From positions 558,001 through 622,000 of the forward strand of contig OY723319.1 of assembly GCA_963210315.1 (NCBI GenBank): a stretch of DNA of 64,000 nucleotides, written 5' to 3'. This document shows, in pieces, positions 9,982 to 21,800 of this stretch. This stretch comes from Rhynchopus euleeides (Eukaryota; Euglenozoa; Diplonemea; Diplonemida; Diplonemidae). The position numbers and the translations under genes were made by a program. The notes under the pieces are model-generated. The model did not search any database, had not been told where the DNA came from, and saw only the letters and a list, made by a program, of their open reading frames with translations. Position 1 is the first letter of the stretch. Each line of letters begins with the position of its first letter.

Positions 9982-11994
9982 AAGGTGTCTCATCGGGGCG
10001 GGGGGGGCAATAAAAAACACATGCACCCAAATGAAGAGGAGGGAATTCAATAATCGGAGGAAATGCACGTGAAAATGAATCACACGCATCGTCACAGAGC
10101 CCGTGCTGTACCCCTAGTGGGCGTGTGTGTTTGTGTGTTTTGAAACCAGAGCAAGCACGCAGCGTCCCCTTTTCTTGCTAGAGCACTGACCACGCCTTTG
10201 CTATGGTTGTGTGCATTGAACTGACACAGTTTGACACAGAGCGACACCCCCCCCTCCCCATCCCACCAATGTACACTGAATCGCCGAAGGAGAAGGAGAA
10301 GGAGAGGGGTTCTGGCAGATGGGAGCCGAGAGCGAAGGTGAACAAGTCAATCCCAACACCTCTGGCAATGTGCGCCCTCTTCTGACCCGAAGAGAGGGCG
10401 GCGACGGGGGTGTAGCGGTGCGGAGAAGGAGAAGGAGAAGAGTGGTGGGGATGTAGAGGCAGAACACGCAAGACCATCAACCACAAGAGTGAGGGATACG
10501 CATGGCATTCCCTCAGCACGGGGATGACCCACAGCTTCAACTGAAGCCGGGAGGAGAGCGAACGAGGCGGGGTTTGCAGATTGGGGCGGCGGGAGGTGGC
10601 GGACGCACGGCGGGGAACGCAGGTCGAAGGTGGATGAAAGCATAGTCTCCCAACAACCTTCAACCATTTCTCCCACCGGGGGTCGGGTAGGGGGTGGCTG
10701 AGCTCCAGCCCTGAGGCAGCTCCAGGGCACCCTGCAAAAAAATATTCCACTCGGGGGGCCGGCGGGGCGGAGGGGGGCTGGGGACTAGGGGGTTGGGTGG
10801 TGGGTGGCGATGGGGAGGAAAAGTAAAGCACAGAGTGGGTGAGAGAAAGGAGGGACAGCTGGCTCCTCTCGTCACAAGACGGGGTGGGGGGATGTGTGGG
10901 GTGGGGTGGGGTGGCGCACTCACCAATAAATAGACTTTGAGTTGCACTTCGTCAGAGTCCGGGCTTGTTTTTTTCTCTCTTGTTGAGTTGTGCACGGCAC
11001 GAGCGTCGGAGTGTGCTGTGCACGCCCGCCCTCCCCGCTGGCTGAGGAGATCTCGAAGTCGCCCTAGAATATTTTCACTGTGACAAAAGCAACAGCTTTG
11101 TTTGGGCAACAAAAAGGAGAAAGGAGAAAAGGGGATCTGGGGAGGAAGGAGGGAAGGGCATCTTCAATTGCGGAGAGCGTAGACACACGTCCCCCTCCTC
11201 CCCTTCTCCTCCCCTCCCTGTTGCAGGTTATCACATATCAGCTAAGACGTGGTAACGTGGCAGCACGACGCGCCATGCGCGGGGTAATATGAAGCTGGCG
11301 TGTACCGAGCAGATCAGCACAGCGAGATGGAGTGAAATTTACGTTACGGAAAAGGAGAGGGGGGGAAGGGAAGGAGGATATGCGTGCTGCAAAAATATGA
11401 ATAATTGACTGAATTTTACCGAAACTCAGCACATCCGGCTGAGTTCTGCAGTCAAAAAAAATAAGACTGCAGACAGCCAGAGTGTGTCTTTTTGCCTCGT
11501 TGTCGATCATCTCCGCATGAGCACTTCGGGTGTTCTTTGTAGAGAGGAGGGGAGGAGGGGAGGAGGGGATGAGGAGGTGGGGGTTCGAGGAGGCGAAAAA
11601 AGGAGGAGGGGGCAAGGGGGGTGTGGGGGGGGGGCACACCCCTCAGGGGGGGGGGGGGTCGCGAAGAACTGTGCAGAATTCCCCGTTTCGTGCCGCCGAA
11701 TTTATGTCATCTTCCCCTCGCCGGTTCACGCACAGCTCCGACACGCTAAAGACTCGGAAGTTTCCCTCAGCAGCCCCAGGGGGCGGTTGTGGCGATGTGC
11801 AGAAGGGCGCGGGACGTAGTCACCCCCGCCCTTCACACAATGCACACAAAGGACACTGCTAACCACCGTTCGGCCTCCACCACACGTGAACATTTTTCAA
11901 ATCGTGTAGATACCACCGAGCTCTCACACACCCTACTTTCGACGTGATCCCACATCGTGATCACCCCCTCCCCTAGACACACAACACACGTTGT
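9982..11994. other. Gene-free spacer, purine/pyrimidine-skewed, G-run rich
   Basis: There are many open frames of 60-217 codons, but they arise from C- or G-rich low-complexity sequence (Pro/Ser-rich translations) and lack domains. Long G runs occur near 11625-11660. I see no gene, RNA or element end that I can defend. Confidence 0.5.
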
Positions 11995-12176
11995 GGGGGT
12001 CTTCGCTGATCGTTATGCTTCGTTATTCTTCGTCAGTTTTCAGCAGGAAGGAGGGTCAGTATTCAACAGGAAATTCACCAAAATGCACTGACGATCGTCA
12101 GCTGATTGAGGGTGTGATATGAGGGTGACTGACGAACACCCCGTAGACTGACGATCACCCCGTAGCGAAGACCCCC
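11995..12176. mobile_element. Small MITE-like element with GGGGTCTTCGCT ends, copy 1
   Basis: Inverted ends GGGGGTCTTCGCT and AGCGAAGACCCCC enclose 182 bp containing CTTCGTCAGTTTTCAGC, ATGCACTGACGA and repeated CTGACGA motifs. A shorter relative (97 bp) with the same ends is at 32996-33092. About 30 bp of the interior (12094-12124) is the reverse complement of 2998-3028 in element A. Confidence 0.65.
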
Positions 12177-12577
12177 TGATCCTTTTTTTTTGCTTCATGG
12201 TGGTCGCACCGAGGTTACTGCACAGAAGACCTGCTCTGTCCCATGAGCATCCCATCCCCCCCCCCTTTCCTTGCCAAAGAGAGGAAAAGGGGGCCTTGCC
12301 GAAGAAGCAGCCCCTGCCACTCCAGCCCACCCCCACCCCAACAATCGCCGGGGCAGGGGTAGTGGTGGGTGGGGTATAGTGGTTGCCTTCTTGGAATGGT
12401 GGTGGGATGCAGTGGGGCAGCAAAGGGCAGCAAAACAACTGAAATCTCGCAAGAAATAGGCCCCCCCCTCTCTACGCCATGGCCTGGTGGGGGGGGGGGG
12501 GGGCGGGGCTGGTTGGAGAGAGAGAGAGAATGTGGAGGGGAGGAGGAGGAGAGAAGGAGAAAGGGATGGGGGGTAGT

Positions 12578-12625
12578 GAAATCGAATTTGAAGGGAGCAC
12601 AAGAATGATCACCCTTCACTCGTTA
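12578..12625. repeat. Interspersed ~60-bp GAAGGGAGCACAAGAATGAT repeat (representative copy)
   Basis: The consensus is GTAGTGAAATNGAANTNGAA then GGGAGCACAAGAATGATCAC then CCTTCACTCGTTATGCAGG. Clear copies are at 12578-12625, 14882-14946, 32701-32761, 33922-33986, 37493-37560, 41996-42058 and 46975-47036. Partial or degenerate ones are at 13486-13545, 32625-32685 and 57395-57436. All are in the same orientation. On the minus strand several encode MKGDHSCAPF, which is a by-product. Confidence 0.8.
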
Positions 12626-15218
12626 GAAAGGGATGGGGGGGGGGGGAGGGCGGAAGAACTGCGAAATCATCGCCCCCCCCCCCCCCCCCTTTGAGGAATC
12701 CGTGTCAGTGCGACAGTCAGAATGGTCACAACACAGTGTTGAGCAGCCCACGTCGGACGAGGCACATTGGCAGGAATAACGGAAAGGCAAAAAAAGGATT
12801 GCTGTTGGAAGAGGAACGGGGTTGGGGAAATGGGGGGGCTGGGGGAGGCGGTAAGGTGAGGTAGTCCGGCTCCGACTTGGACAGACTTTGGAATCATTCG
12901 GTTTACGAGTTTAGGCATTCTGGGTTGAACAGCCTCTCAGAACCGCTCAAAGCGGCCAAAGCAAGCAGATACGCACACCCTCCCTCCCAGTCGAAGCAAA
13001 GAAAAGAATAACATAAGGACGGCCTCAATTCACTCGCTCAGCAGGTTGTGTCTGAGCACGTTTGTGATGTTTGTCACATTTGGCCTGTGTTGTGTTGGGA
13101 CCTTGTATGGGCAGGGTGGGAAGGTGGGGGCAGGCTTAGGGGGTATGAGGGCGGGGGCAGCACAGGGCAGATGCGCAAAGTCAATCCAACCCCCCTCTCT
13201 CAACCCCGTTTATACTGGGGCCCTGTGGCCTGCCATTCTTGCAGCGGTGTGGTGTGCCTAAGGCACACACCGCCCCGCCTTCCTCAGCGGGGGAGGAGGG
13301 TTGGCGGCTTGACGTTGCATCACCTCACCCATCCCCACCCCCCCTCCCTCCTGGCGTCTTGCATGTGCACACAAAACAATAACAGCTGCGCGGCATCATT
13401 TTCTTTTTCGGATTCAGTTTTTTTTCTAACTCAAAAGAAACAGGAAATCCCAGCAGATACCGGCAGGCAGGGGGGGGGGGGTGAAGTGAAGTATAAGGTA
13501 GAAGGGAGAAGGGAGGCACAATGTTGATCTCCCTTCACTCTTTCTGCGCAAGCGGGTGGTGGTGGCAGAACATCTCATCTGGCACCCGTTGAAAGGAGCT
13601 ACGTCAAAAAGCTACGTCGGATATGCGAGTTAATCAGCAACAACAGACATTACGGATTTAGCAGAATTTATAAACCCTGTGCCTGGAATTTTGACCGAGT
13701 TAGATAAAATTTTCAGTGCAATCCTTCAGCACCTCCCCCCTAGATTTTTAGGTTTTCTTGACCCAATGGTCGAAATCTGCGACATAGTGGAAATCCCGGG
13801 GACATGTCGAATTCGAAATTTTTGGGTCAGGAAACCCCAGGGGGGACCCTTTGGTTTCACCCCCTGCTGGGGGGCCTGGTGGGCGTTCAGGTGTGCTGAG
13901 ACCCTTTGGGTTCTGACAGAGTGCAGCAATGGTAATCAACCGTCGTGAACGTACTTTCGTGCCGGCATGGCTATCCATGCGCACCGTGGCATGTCGCCGC
14001 ATCCGTTCCGATCAACAAGTGCCAGAGGTAAATCAGGAGTCCTGGTCCAGTGCAGGCACCTGCGCTGCAGATACCCAAGGGACTGTTGTCCACAAAAATG
14101 CACACGCAAGGACATCAACTGACCGAGGCAATGCACCTCGCAGCCTATCGATTCGATTCGGGGCACCAAGCCTCACGAGCTGGTCACGCGATACCAGGTT
14201 ACTCTGCGTGGCATATTCCGTGCAGCCGAAATGGCTTGGGCAGCAGTGCACAGGAACTTCTGCTGCACTGCGACAGGACAACCCAAGCACCTGCCGCGTA
14301 CATCCGGAGGTGAAGTTGGATGAGGAAGATCAGTGGCTTCTGGGAGGAAGAGGGCGACCGCGTCCACGTCGCGGATACCACACTCAGCACACGAGCGGGC
14401 GTTGCCTGAAATCCCCCATGTGTAAACAGGGGAAATCGGCCTTTGAGGGAATCCTGGTCAGGAATAAAAATTTCCACACATATTTTTCGACTTCCTGAGG
14501 CCAAAAACCGGTGTTCCTGGACCCAGATGTGACATCTGGATGACATAATAAAAATCCAGAGTGCCTTAGAGGCGCGCGGGACATTTTTTTGGGGATCGTG
14601 GCTGGGGACCCCCTATTTTGGGGGATTTCCCGTAGGTGGAAAATGTCGATTTTCCAATTTTAGATCATTCTGGGGGCACCTGCGGGGCCATATTTTGCAT
14701 TTTCAGACAGGGGACCTATACCCTACAAACCCGATTTTCGGGTTTTTTGACCATTTTTTGCCTTGTGCGAAAACGTGATATTTTTTGGACAAAATTCCAG
14801 GCACAGGGTTATAACAAGAGGAACAGGTGGTGTGGCGGCAGGCGTCAACTCCTGAAGAGAGCACAAAACTAGGTTAGGGGGTATTGAAGTCGAAGTAGAA
14901 GTGGAAGGAATCACAAGGATGATCTCCCTTCACTCGTTATGCAGGTTAGGGGGGGGTACAAACGGATGTTCCAAACAATGAACACGCAATACGCAACACG
15001 ACAAGAAGCAAAACAACTCGCATCAGCTAAGGTATGGCATGAAGCTTGACCAAGGGGGGGAGGAGGGAGGGGAGGGGGGGCGGCCATAATTGTAGCAAAT
15101 AATGGTTCTCAGGAAAGCGTCCCTCACCACAGGACGAGGGTGGTATCCGCAAAGATTGGGTGGAGTCAAAAAAATGGAAGCGCAGAGATGACATCCTTCA
15201 AATATAACCCAGGGGGGA

Positions 15219-15270
15219 TTGATCGTCGAGAGTGAATGGAAAAGTAAATCTCCCAGCACCTTCTGATAAC
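15219..15270. repeat. Interspersed GATCGTCGAGAGTGAATGG motif (representative copy)
   Basis: The consensus is TTGATCGTCGAGAGTGAATG followed by GAAAAGTAAGTCTCCCAGCACC. Copies are at 15219-15270, 33868-33905, 37813-37838, 57885-57910 and 57932-57985, with a weaker one at 5690-5720. All have the same orientation. At 33868-33986 it directly precedes the other interspersed repeat. Confidence 0.7.
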
Positions 15271-15952
15271 CCAGGGGAGGGAGATCCTCAAGTCAAAGAA
15301 ACGGTAAAGCACAGAGTTGACCTTTTCGTTGGCTGTGCTTGGTGCTCAGCATTTGGGAGAGGGCTGGACAGACGTGGTACCGTAGAGGAAAGGAAGCAGA
15401 GAAGCGGGTTGTGTGTGGGTGGGTGGTGGGGGGGGGGGTGAGTGGTGTATGGTGAAAATGGCATACGTATAAGAGGAAGATGGCAACAAAACCCCGCAAA
15501 CCCGGGGGGAGGTGATTGGGAGGTGTGGGTGTGTATCGGCAATGAGAACCCAAACGAGAAGAAATCACGCCACAAGGGGATGGGCAATGCAATGGCAGGT
15601 TGTGAGTATATTGGCAGTTGGTATAAGAGAAAAGCTACACGGTGGACTCCAGCGGCCCTAGCGGGAGTCTGGGAGCGGGAGTCTGAGCGGGTGTCAAAGA
15701 CTCCCGCTAGCGGGAGTCTATACTCCCGCTAGGGGGAGTCTGACTCCCCCTAGCGGGAGTCTTTTCACCTATTTTCATCCATTTTTCCCATGATATAGTT
15801 ACAGTCTACTGGCGTGGGGGGTAAAATCATGGTGGAAGAGGCATGGGGAGGGGCTTGTTTTGCTTCTGTCAGTTTCCCCGGACTCTGGACTACCTACCTA
15901 TCCTCCTGGTAGCGGCTGCACCTGCGGAGGTGAGCGGTTAGAATTTGAGGTG

Positions 15953-17108
15953 TCAAAGTGCGGCCATCGCCTGTCGTAGTTGTGTTACACCTTGGGCAAG
16001 ACAAGCCATCCTGCAGGCCTCATCTTCTTCGTCAGAACTGTCATCCCCCTCCTGCTGTGCGCGTTGGTCAAGCGTGCTCAAAGTCGCCTCGGATGACACG
16101 AATGGTGTGAAAGTCGCCCCCAGCGGGATTGGCATTTTGCACAAGCAGAGCGATAATTTGCGGTGTCCTTCGGGGAACCGGGACAGGAAGTAGGGCGCGC
16201 TGATGGGTTCAACGAAGTCCTGTGTGTTGCAGTGCACAAACCCCTTCTGCAGCTGTGTCAACTGTGTGCAAAGAACATACACAGCCAATCTATGAGCGTG
16301 TCGGGTGTGCAGACACGGACACAGAATGACTTCTCTATACCCGAGGATCCCGTCCTGCGACAGGTGCGCAACCTTCCAAGGCATGCCCGATGCGCGCCGC
16401 TTCTCTTCTGCCATCGCAAGATCTCTCTCGTAAGTTGCGGAGCTGGCGATTGTAACGGCATCTTTCTTGCGATGTCCGTTCTCTGCTTCTTCAAATTCGT
16501 CGTTGTTCTGCAGAGGCACTGCATCTTCTGGAGCCCACCAATGATGGAGACTGTGTACGTAGGCATTGCGCGTTGATCCCTTTTCGGCATGCTCCATCAA
16601 CCAGTGAAATATATGCCCTGAGATCCGAGCACGCAAGAAGGGAATCCGGGCTGACTCATCCTTGCATCCCCAGAAGTGCCAGGGGATGTCTGCATACCGG
16701 AAATGCATGAGGTCTGCAAGGGAGACAAAGAGGTAGCGGAACAAGCCCTTGTAGGTGTGTCCTGTGACAGGCAAGCACGACCTTCCGGAACTGAGCACCT
16801 GTCCCATTCTGCGACACAGGTGGAAGCGTCCAATGCAACACTCACAGCATAGAGGCCAAGTGTTTCTCGTAGTATTTTGTTGTCTCATCCAGTACCCTGA
16901 TCAGCCGCATGGCGAGCCCCTTGCAGTCATGGAGTGCTGGGGTGACGTAGCGGGCATTGGGAAGCACACCTGCCAAGAGGGAGGGGTAGCCAGCCTCTTT
17001 TATCTCAGAGAGAGTCAGGTGCGGGTATCGATGCACCTGTTGATACCAGCGTTCTTCTGGGATGTCGCACAGTGAGCATCGGTGCCCTCGCCCCCCGCAT
17101 CGCCTCAT
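15953..17108 (-). pseudogene. C-terminal transposase fragment of element D
   Basis: Two overlapping minus-strand frames (17108-16842 and 16888-15953) together match the second half of the element C transposase. Shared landmarks in order are a CSLC/AFC segment, YVTPALHDCKG then MRLI, TGHTYKGLFR, YADIPWHFWG, STRNAYVHSLHHW and an acidic tail. The frame changes at about 16845-16888, by an intron or a frameshift. The last part runs through, in one frame, the point where element C is split. It lacks the zinc fingers of element C and ends QAMAAL. The upstream catalytic motifs (GDGY, GGDH) are absent, so it cannot be a complete enzyme. Confidence 0.65.
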
Positions 17109-17366
17109 TGTTGCCCACTGCTGATCTATACTCCCGCTAGCGGGAGTTGGACTCCCCCTAGTTGAGACTCCCGAAAAGGGTTAAACCCGGTAGTGGTACC
17201 CTACCCCCGCTGGAGTCCACCGTGCAAGGCCGGATCAGCCCACGGGTGGGTTTGAGGAAGAAATCTGGGGGGGCAAATTTTGCTGCGACTTCACCCGGCC
17301 GAACTCCAGCATCTATCCAGACCCACGGTGCCAAGCCGTTCGCCCGTGTCGCGATCATTCGCGGCT

Positions 17367-17747
17367 TCAGGCTGCCCCCGACGACACGTTTGTATCCTGC
17401 ACCTTGCCATACTTCGCCTCCACCTTGTATATGACGGAGAGCGCCCTCCTTCCGCATCGTTGCGACTTCCCTGACAGCGAACTTATCCATGTCAGGGAAG
17501 ACATGGCGATGATTGCGTTGGCCACCTGGGTGCTGTGCTTGTGGAGCTCCTTGCTCAACACCGTTGCTAGGAGCCTTCTAATGGATCCCAGTGTCAGCAC
17601 ACTGCCCCCTTTTTTAACAGGGAAGGCCGTGCAAAAATCATGCACAATGTTCGTCGCCTCCGCAGCCTCGGGACTCTCTGCGCTCTTCTTCTTCTTAATC
17701 GACTTTGCCGCCGGCTTCGCTGCCGGCTTCGTTGTCGTCTTCCCCAT
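17367..17747 (-). pseudogene. N-terminal fragment of element D protein
   Basis: The 126-codon frame begins MGKTTTKPAAKPAAKSIKKK, a strongly basic tail like that of the element C protein. An amphipathic helical region follows (residues about 35-110). It sits at the expected 5' position for a minus-strand transposase gene. It is cut off from the C-terminal block by the internal terminus at 17130-17224. It has no known domain. Confidence 0.45.
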
Positions 17748-17976
17748 TTTTGTGAATCAGGTCTGCGAGCTGGGATGGGTGGAAACGTCCGTTTCGTTTG
17801 GTGTGGCTGTACTTCAGTGACGAGTGCCACATTGCATAGGTATCATGGGAAAAATGAGTGAAAATAGGTGAAAAGACTCCCGCTAGGGGGAGTCAGACTC
17901 CCGCTAGCGGGAGTTGGACTCCCCCTAGTTGAGACTCCCGAAAAGGGTTACCCTACCCCCGCTGGAGTCCACCGTG

Positions 17977-18833
17977 TACAAAAAAAAATACCCCTCTGTT
18001 GGCGAAATCTCTCCGCCCCTTTCCAGGCCCCTTTTGGTGTGGCAGCACCGCGCGATGAGTTTTGCGAACACACACACACCCGGCACCTGGTAGGGTAACA
18101 ATCCACCCTTCAAACCCAGAGGCAATCTCACGCCGCTCTGCTGGAAACACACTTCATTTGGGGCACTTCGCTCAGAAGTGCACAAAAGCGAGCCGCCTCA
18201 CAGCGGAGGAGACAAGCTGACACAGCCCGACACAGAGTGAAGGCTCCCTCATTCTCCCCATTATTTTTTTCACGTTTCTGCATGCTCTACTCAAGCGAAT
18301 CCCTCCCCTGATATTAAAACTTGGAAGAACGAAATACAGGGAGGGGGGGGGGTAGTGAAATAGAAGGAGTGGATGGGGGTAATGACGTTGAAATACGATG
18401 GGCTGGGGGGGGGGGGGGGGAAGGGGTGCGTAGTGAAGCTTGGTTGACCTCTTTTTTGTTTTGTGCGCACCCTGTGTGTATAGGTGTCCCATACGTGCGC
18501 TTTCCAACAGTCTTTCTTGTTTTTTTTATTTCTGGGGGCCGTAACCGTGCGGGAGGCAGGGGGGGTGGGGTACACATTCCGCCATCTCTGTCTCCCTCAC
18601 GACATAACTCCATTCCATCTGTGGAGATCGTTGTGTCGTCAGGGATGTGGTGGCTCTGACAGATTCCAAGATTTGAACAACATGAGAGTAACATGGGAGT
18701 AACAACATGAGAGTAACATGGGAGGGTGGGGGGGCAAGGGCGAAGCCAAAAGATCCAATATTCGGGAAAGAACGCATCATGGCAATCCGGGCAATACACT
18801 GCCAGGGCGCGACGACAGCACAGCAGGCATATA
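17977..18833. other. Gene-free spacer downstream of cyclase 1
   Basis: It contains G runs (18340-18420) and a degenerate GTAGTGAAATAGAAG repeat fragment near 18353. Short direct repeats of AACATGAGAGTAACATGGGAG lie at about 18678-18722. No gene is recognised. Confidence 0.5.
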
Positions 18834-21800
18834 TCATGAGTTTTGTTCGATGTAATGGCCGAAGCGAACCGAACAGCGGTACCCCTCGGTGGGGCGGCTG
18901 CCGGACATCAGTGTGAGCACAGCCTGCAGCACTTTCTCATCGGGCTGCTCGAAGGCGAGCTCCTTAAGCAAGGCGACTCCCTCGCTTCCTTCCATCGCTG
19001 CCTGCACCACACGCGTGTGCCTCTCGAGATCTACGTTGTTGCTTTTTCTATAGGGGTCGTCCTGCAGGGACCAGGCCTGTATGGCACGCTCGAGGCTGTC
19101 GAGGTGTACCTCGTAGATGTGGATGGGACGTTCGTGGCGCTCGTCAAGCCACGCATCGACAAGGCGGAGGCAGGAGCGCACAGTCACGTCTGCCTGGAGG
19201 CGTTTGTCGTGGGAGCAGTCGGCGTGCAGGCAGTACACCCCAAGGCGCTGTGCGTGCTCTGTCATCGCTTCTGCCGCGTCGAGTGGCACCCCAAACGTGG
19301 TGGCGAAACGGCTGGTGCGTGTTCCGACGTTGCCGTAGAGCATGGTTCCTGTGGCTAGCCCCACCTGCATGATCTGCTGCAGCTTTTTCATCTCGGAGAC
19401 GAAGCTGAGGGCAGCTGTTGTGTGCATAGCACAGCGTTTAGACGCGTTCCACAGCACAGACAGCGAGCAACCTGTGACGTTGCTGATCACACCGTCTGTG
19501 GCGTGTGCCGCTTCTATCGCCGCACGCACCATGATGTTGCAGTTGTCGAACAACACGCTGTCACGCCCGTCGTGCACCTGTGCGGGGTGTGTGATTCATT
19601 TGGATGCATGATACGTGGAGAGATCTGCACGACCCACAGAACCACCAGGTAGGAGCAATCCCCATCACAGCCTAGTGTTGGCATTTCAGAAGGGGGTGTC
19701 CCAACACAAACATGCCTTCGGCAGTGTTCAGTGCGTTAAGATACCGTACAGGGCAAGAAAATGCAACACCCTCATCAGAGCTTGACTCCGGACAGCCTAC
19801 ACGTGCACAGTACCTATGGCAAGTACTGGCAACATTCTGATTGCACCCGTGACAAGCACCCCACAGTCACAAGATAGTACATACCAGGCGGCACACGGCA
19901 ACGCTTGCGTTTGTCCGCTGCAGTTGGAGGGCTGTGCGCTTTGCAGCCACGCGCTGATCGATCACGACAGACTCGGATCCGGAACCGCGGGAACCCGACG
20001 TGCCCGAAACGGTGATCACCCCTGTGTCCCGCCCGAGGCTTCCAGGGCCGTTCTCCGAGCGGGCCCATGTGTCTGTCTCCGTGTCGTTCAGCCTGTGCTT
20101 CTGATGTGCAGGCACCATCAGGAACAGCTCGTACCCACCCCCAAGCCCCTTCACCTCTTGGAAGCCAAGCCTTCCCATCACTGGGTCACCCAGCTTGTCC
20201 ATGTCAGACCTGATGGCAGCGTACATATCAGAGGTGATGCACACGGTGCCCGGCCTGGCCTTCCCCTCCACACGCGATGCGAGGTTCACCGTGCCGCCGC
20301 GGTAGTCCACACGCCCTGTCACCGGGTTCTCTTCTGCGATGGTCTGCCCGTAGTTCACACCGATGCGCACCACAAGTCCTGCGGGTGGCAGCTCCAGACC
20401 TGAAGGCCACACCCGCTTTGCAAGTTTCGTCTGCACATCAAGGGCAAAGCGCGCAGCCTCGACAGGGCAGCTGAAGGACACCATGAAGGAGTCTCCGATG
20501 GTCTTCACCTCGTACCCGCTGTGCTCCACACAGGCCTCGCGGATCACCTCGTTGTGCACCTCCATCGCCACGTTCATGTCGGTAGGGCTCTTCTTCCACA
20601 GCGGGGTGGAGCCACGGATGTCGGTGAAGACAATCGCAACCTTCCCTGTCGGGGGTGCCGTATCCTTGAGCCCCCCTTCCCCGCTGTAACCGTTGCTCTC
20701 CAGCACGGAGGAGGGGACGTAGGCACGGAACTCCAGCAGGTTGTGCACCATCTTGCGGAAGTCGCGCTGCATGCGGCGCAGCTCGTAGAAGGTGGACGTG
20801 CTCTCCGTCTCCATGTTGTCCAGCTGCATGCCCGCCACCAGCTCCATCTTCTGCTGCAGCGCCTTGATGGGGCGCAGGATGATGAACGAGATGGCGACGC
20901 TGAGCACCAACAGCCCCACCGCAATACCCGCGATGATGAAACGCGACACAATCTTCTGCGTCCGAATATCCTCCACCACATGATCTTCATCCGCAGCGAT
21001 GTCCGCCCTCACCGCTGCAGACTGGCGCTGCACATCCCCCAGCACAGACTCTGCATCAATCGACACCGTGATCCACCAATCCAGGCCGTGCTGGGGATAC
21101 GTCAGCCTGTCACAGCTGACGATGTGAGTCTCCAGGACTGTGCCATTGACTAACACATCGATCACGCGAGGGTGTTTGTAGAACCCGGAGTAAGAGAACG
21201 TGTTGCTGATCGCTATGGCCACCGCCTTGATGTATGGATCAGTTGCATTTGTAGCCTGCCGCACCCGTGAAACGTACATCTCGACGCCCAGCAGGTTCTC
21301 CAGCCCCCAGTAGTACTCTGTAGTCTCGCCGTGCGACACGCCGGTCAGCACCCCTGTCTGATTCACGCCTGGCGGGATCGGCTGGCCTGCCAACTGGAGC
21401 CGCGAGACGTACCAAGTGGACGCGATTGTGCTGAAGGCACGCATCACTCCTGTCCCGTTGGCACGGCCTGCCGAGTTGGCCACCTCAGACAGAAGCTCCT
21501 GGATGTGCGACAGCTGCACAAACACAGCTGTCTCCAGCTGCGTCACAGACCCTGTTGCATCGGGGAGGCGGGACGACAGAGCGTAGCCGATGAAGCTGGA
21601 CAGAGGGGTCACCAGCGGGAAGACGGACTCTCCCTCAAGCAGAAGGCTCGAACGTGCCAGCTTGGTCAGGTCGAAGTCTCCTGTCCCCGCGCGGAAGTCC
21701 ATGGTGGGGCGGGTTGGGTCGTCTGTGACGGGCAAGCCCGTCAGAGGGTGTGTTGCAGCATAGATTGAGCCTGAGGGCTTCAGCTGGATCGTGCCGATAC

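Larger units (their letters stand above)
12177..15637. other. Gene-free region with interspersed repeat motifs and G/C homopolymers
   Basis: The region holds copies of the GAAGGGAGCACAAGAATGAT interspersed repeat (12578-12625, degenerate 13486-13545, 14882-14946). It also holds a copy of the GATCGTCGAGAGTGAATGG motif (15219-15270) and several runs of 10-18 G or C (e.g. 12487-12505, 12671-12691). Open frames such as 13929-14498 (+) and 12040-12619 (-) show no domain and are not called. 13680-14800 is unannotatable unique-looking sequence. Confidence 0.5.
15638..17976. mobile_element. Element D: CAC...GTG transposon related to element C, rearranged
   Basis: The left end CACGGTGGACTCCAGCGG is at 15638 and the right end CCGCTGGAGTCCACCGTG finishes at 17976. 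TA is immediately outside both. Subterminal arrays of GACTCCCGCTAGCGGGAGT palindromes lie at 15657-15770 and 17875-17940. An extra internal copy of the right terminus, with its array, lies at 17130-17224, between two blocks of minus-strand coding sequence. The coding blocks are homologous to those of element C, but the middle of the transposase is missing. The element therefore looks defective. Confidence 0.75.

Noticed and set aside
10178-12619. Pro/Ser-rich minus-strand frames up to 217 codons
   Set aside because: They reflect C-rich low-complexity DNA, with similar-length frames on the other strand.
13929-14498. 189-codon plus-strand frame
   Set aside because: No recognisable domain, overlapping frames of similar length on the other strand, and no repeat or splice support.
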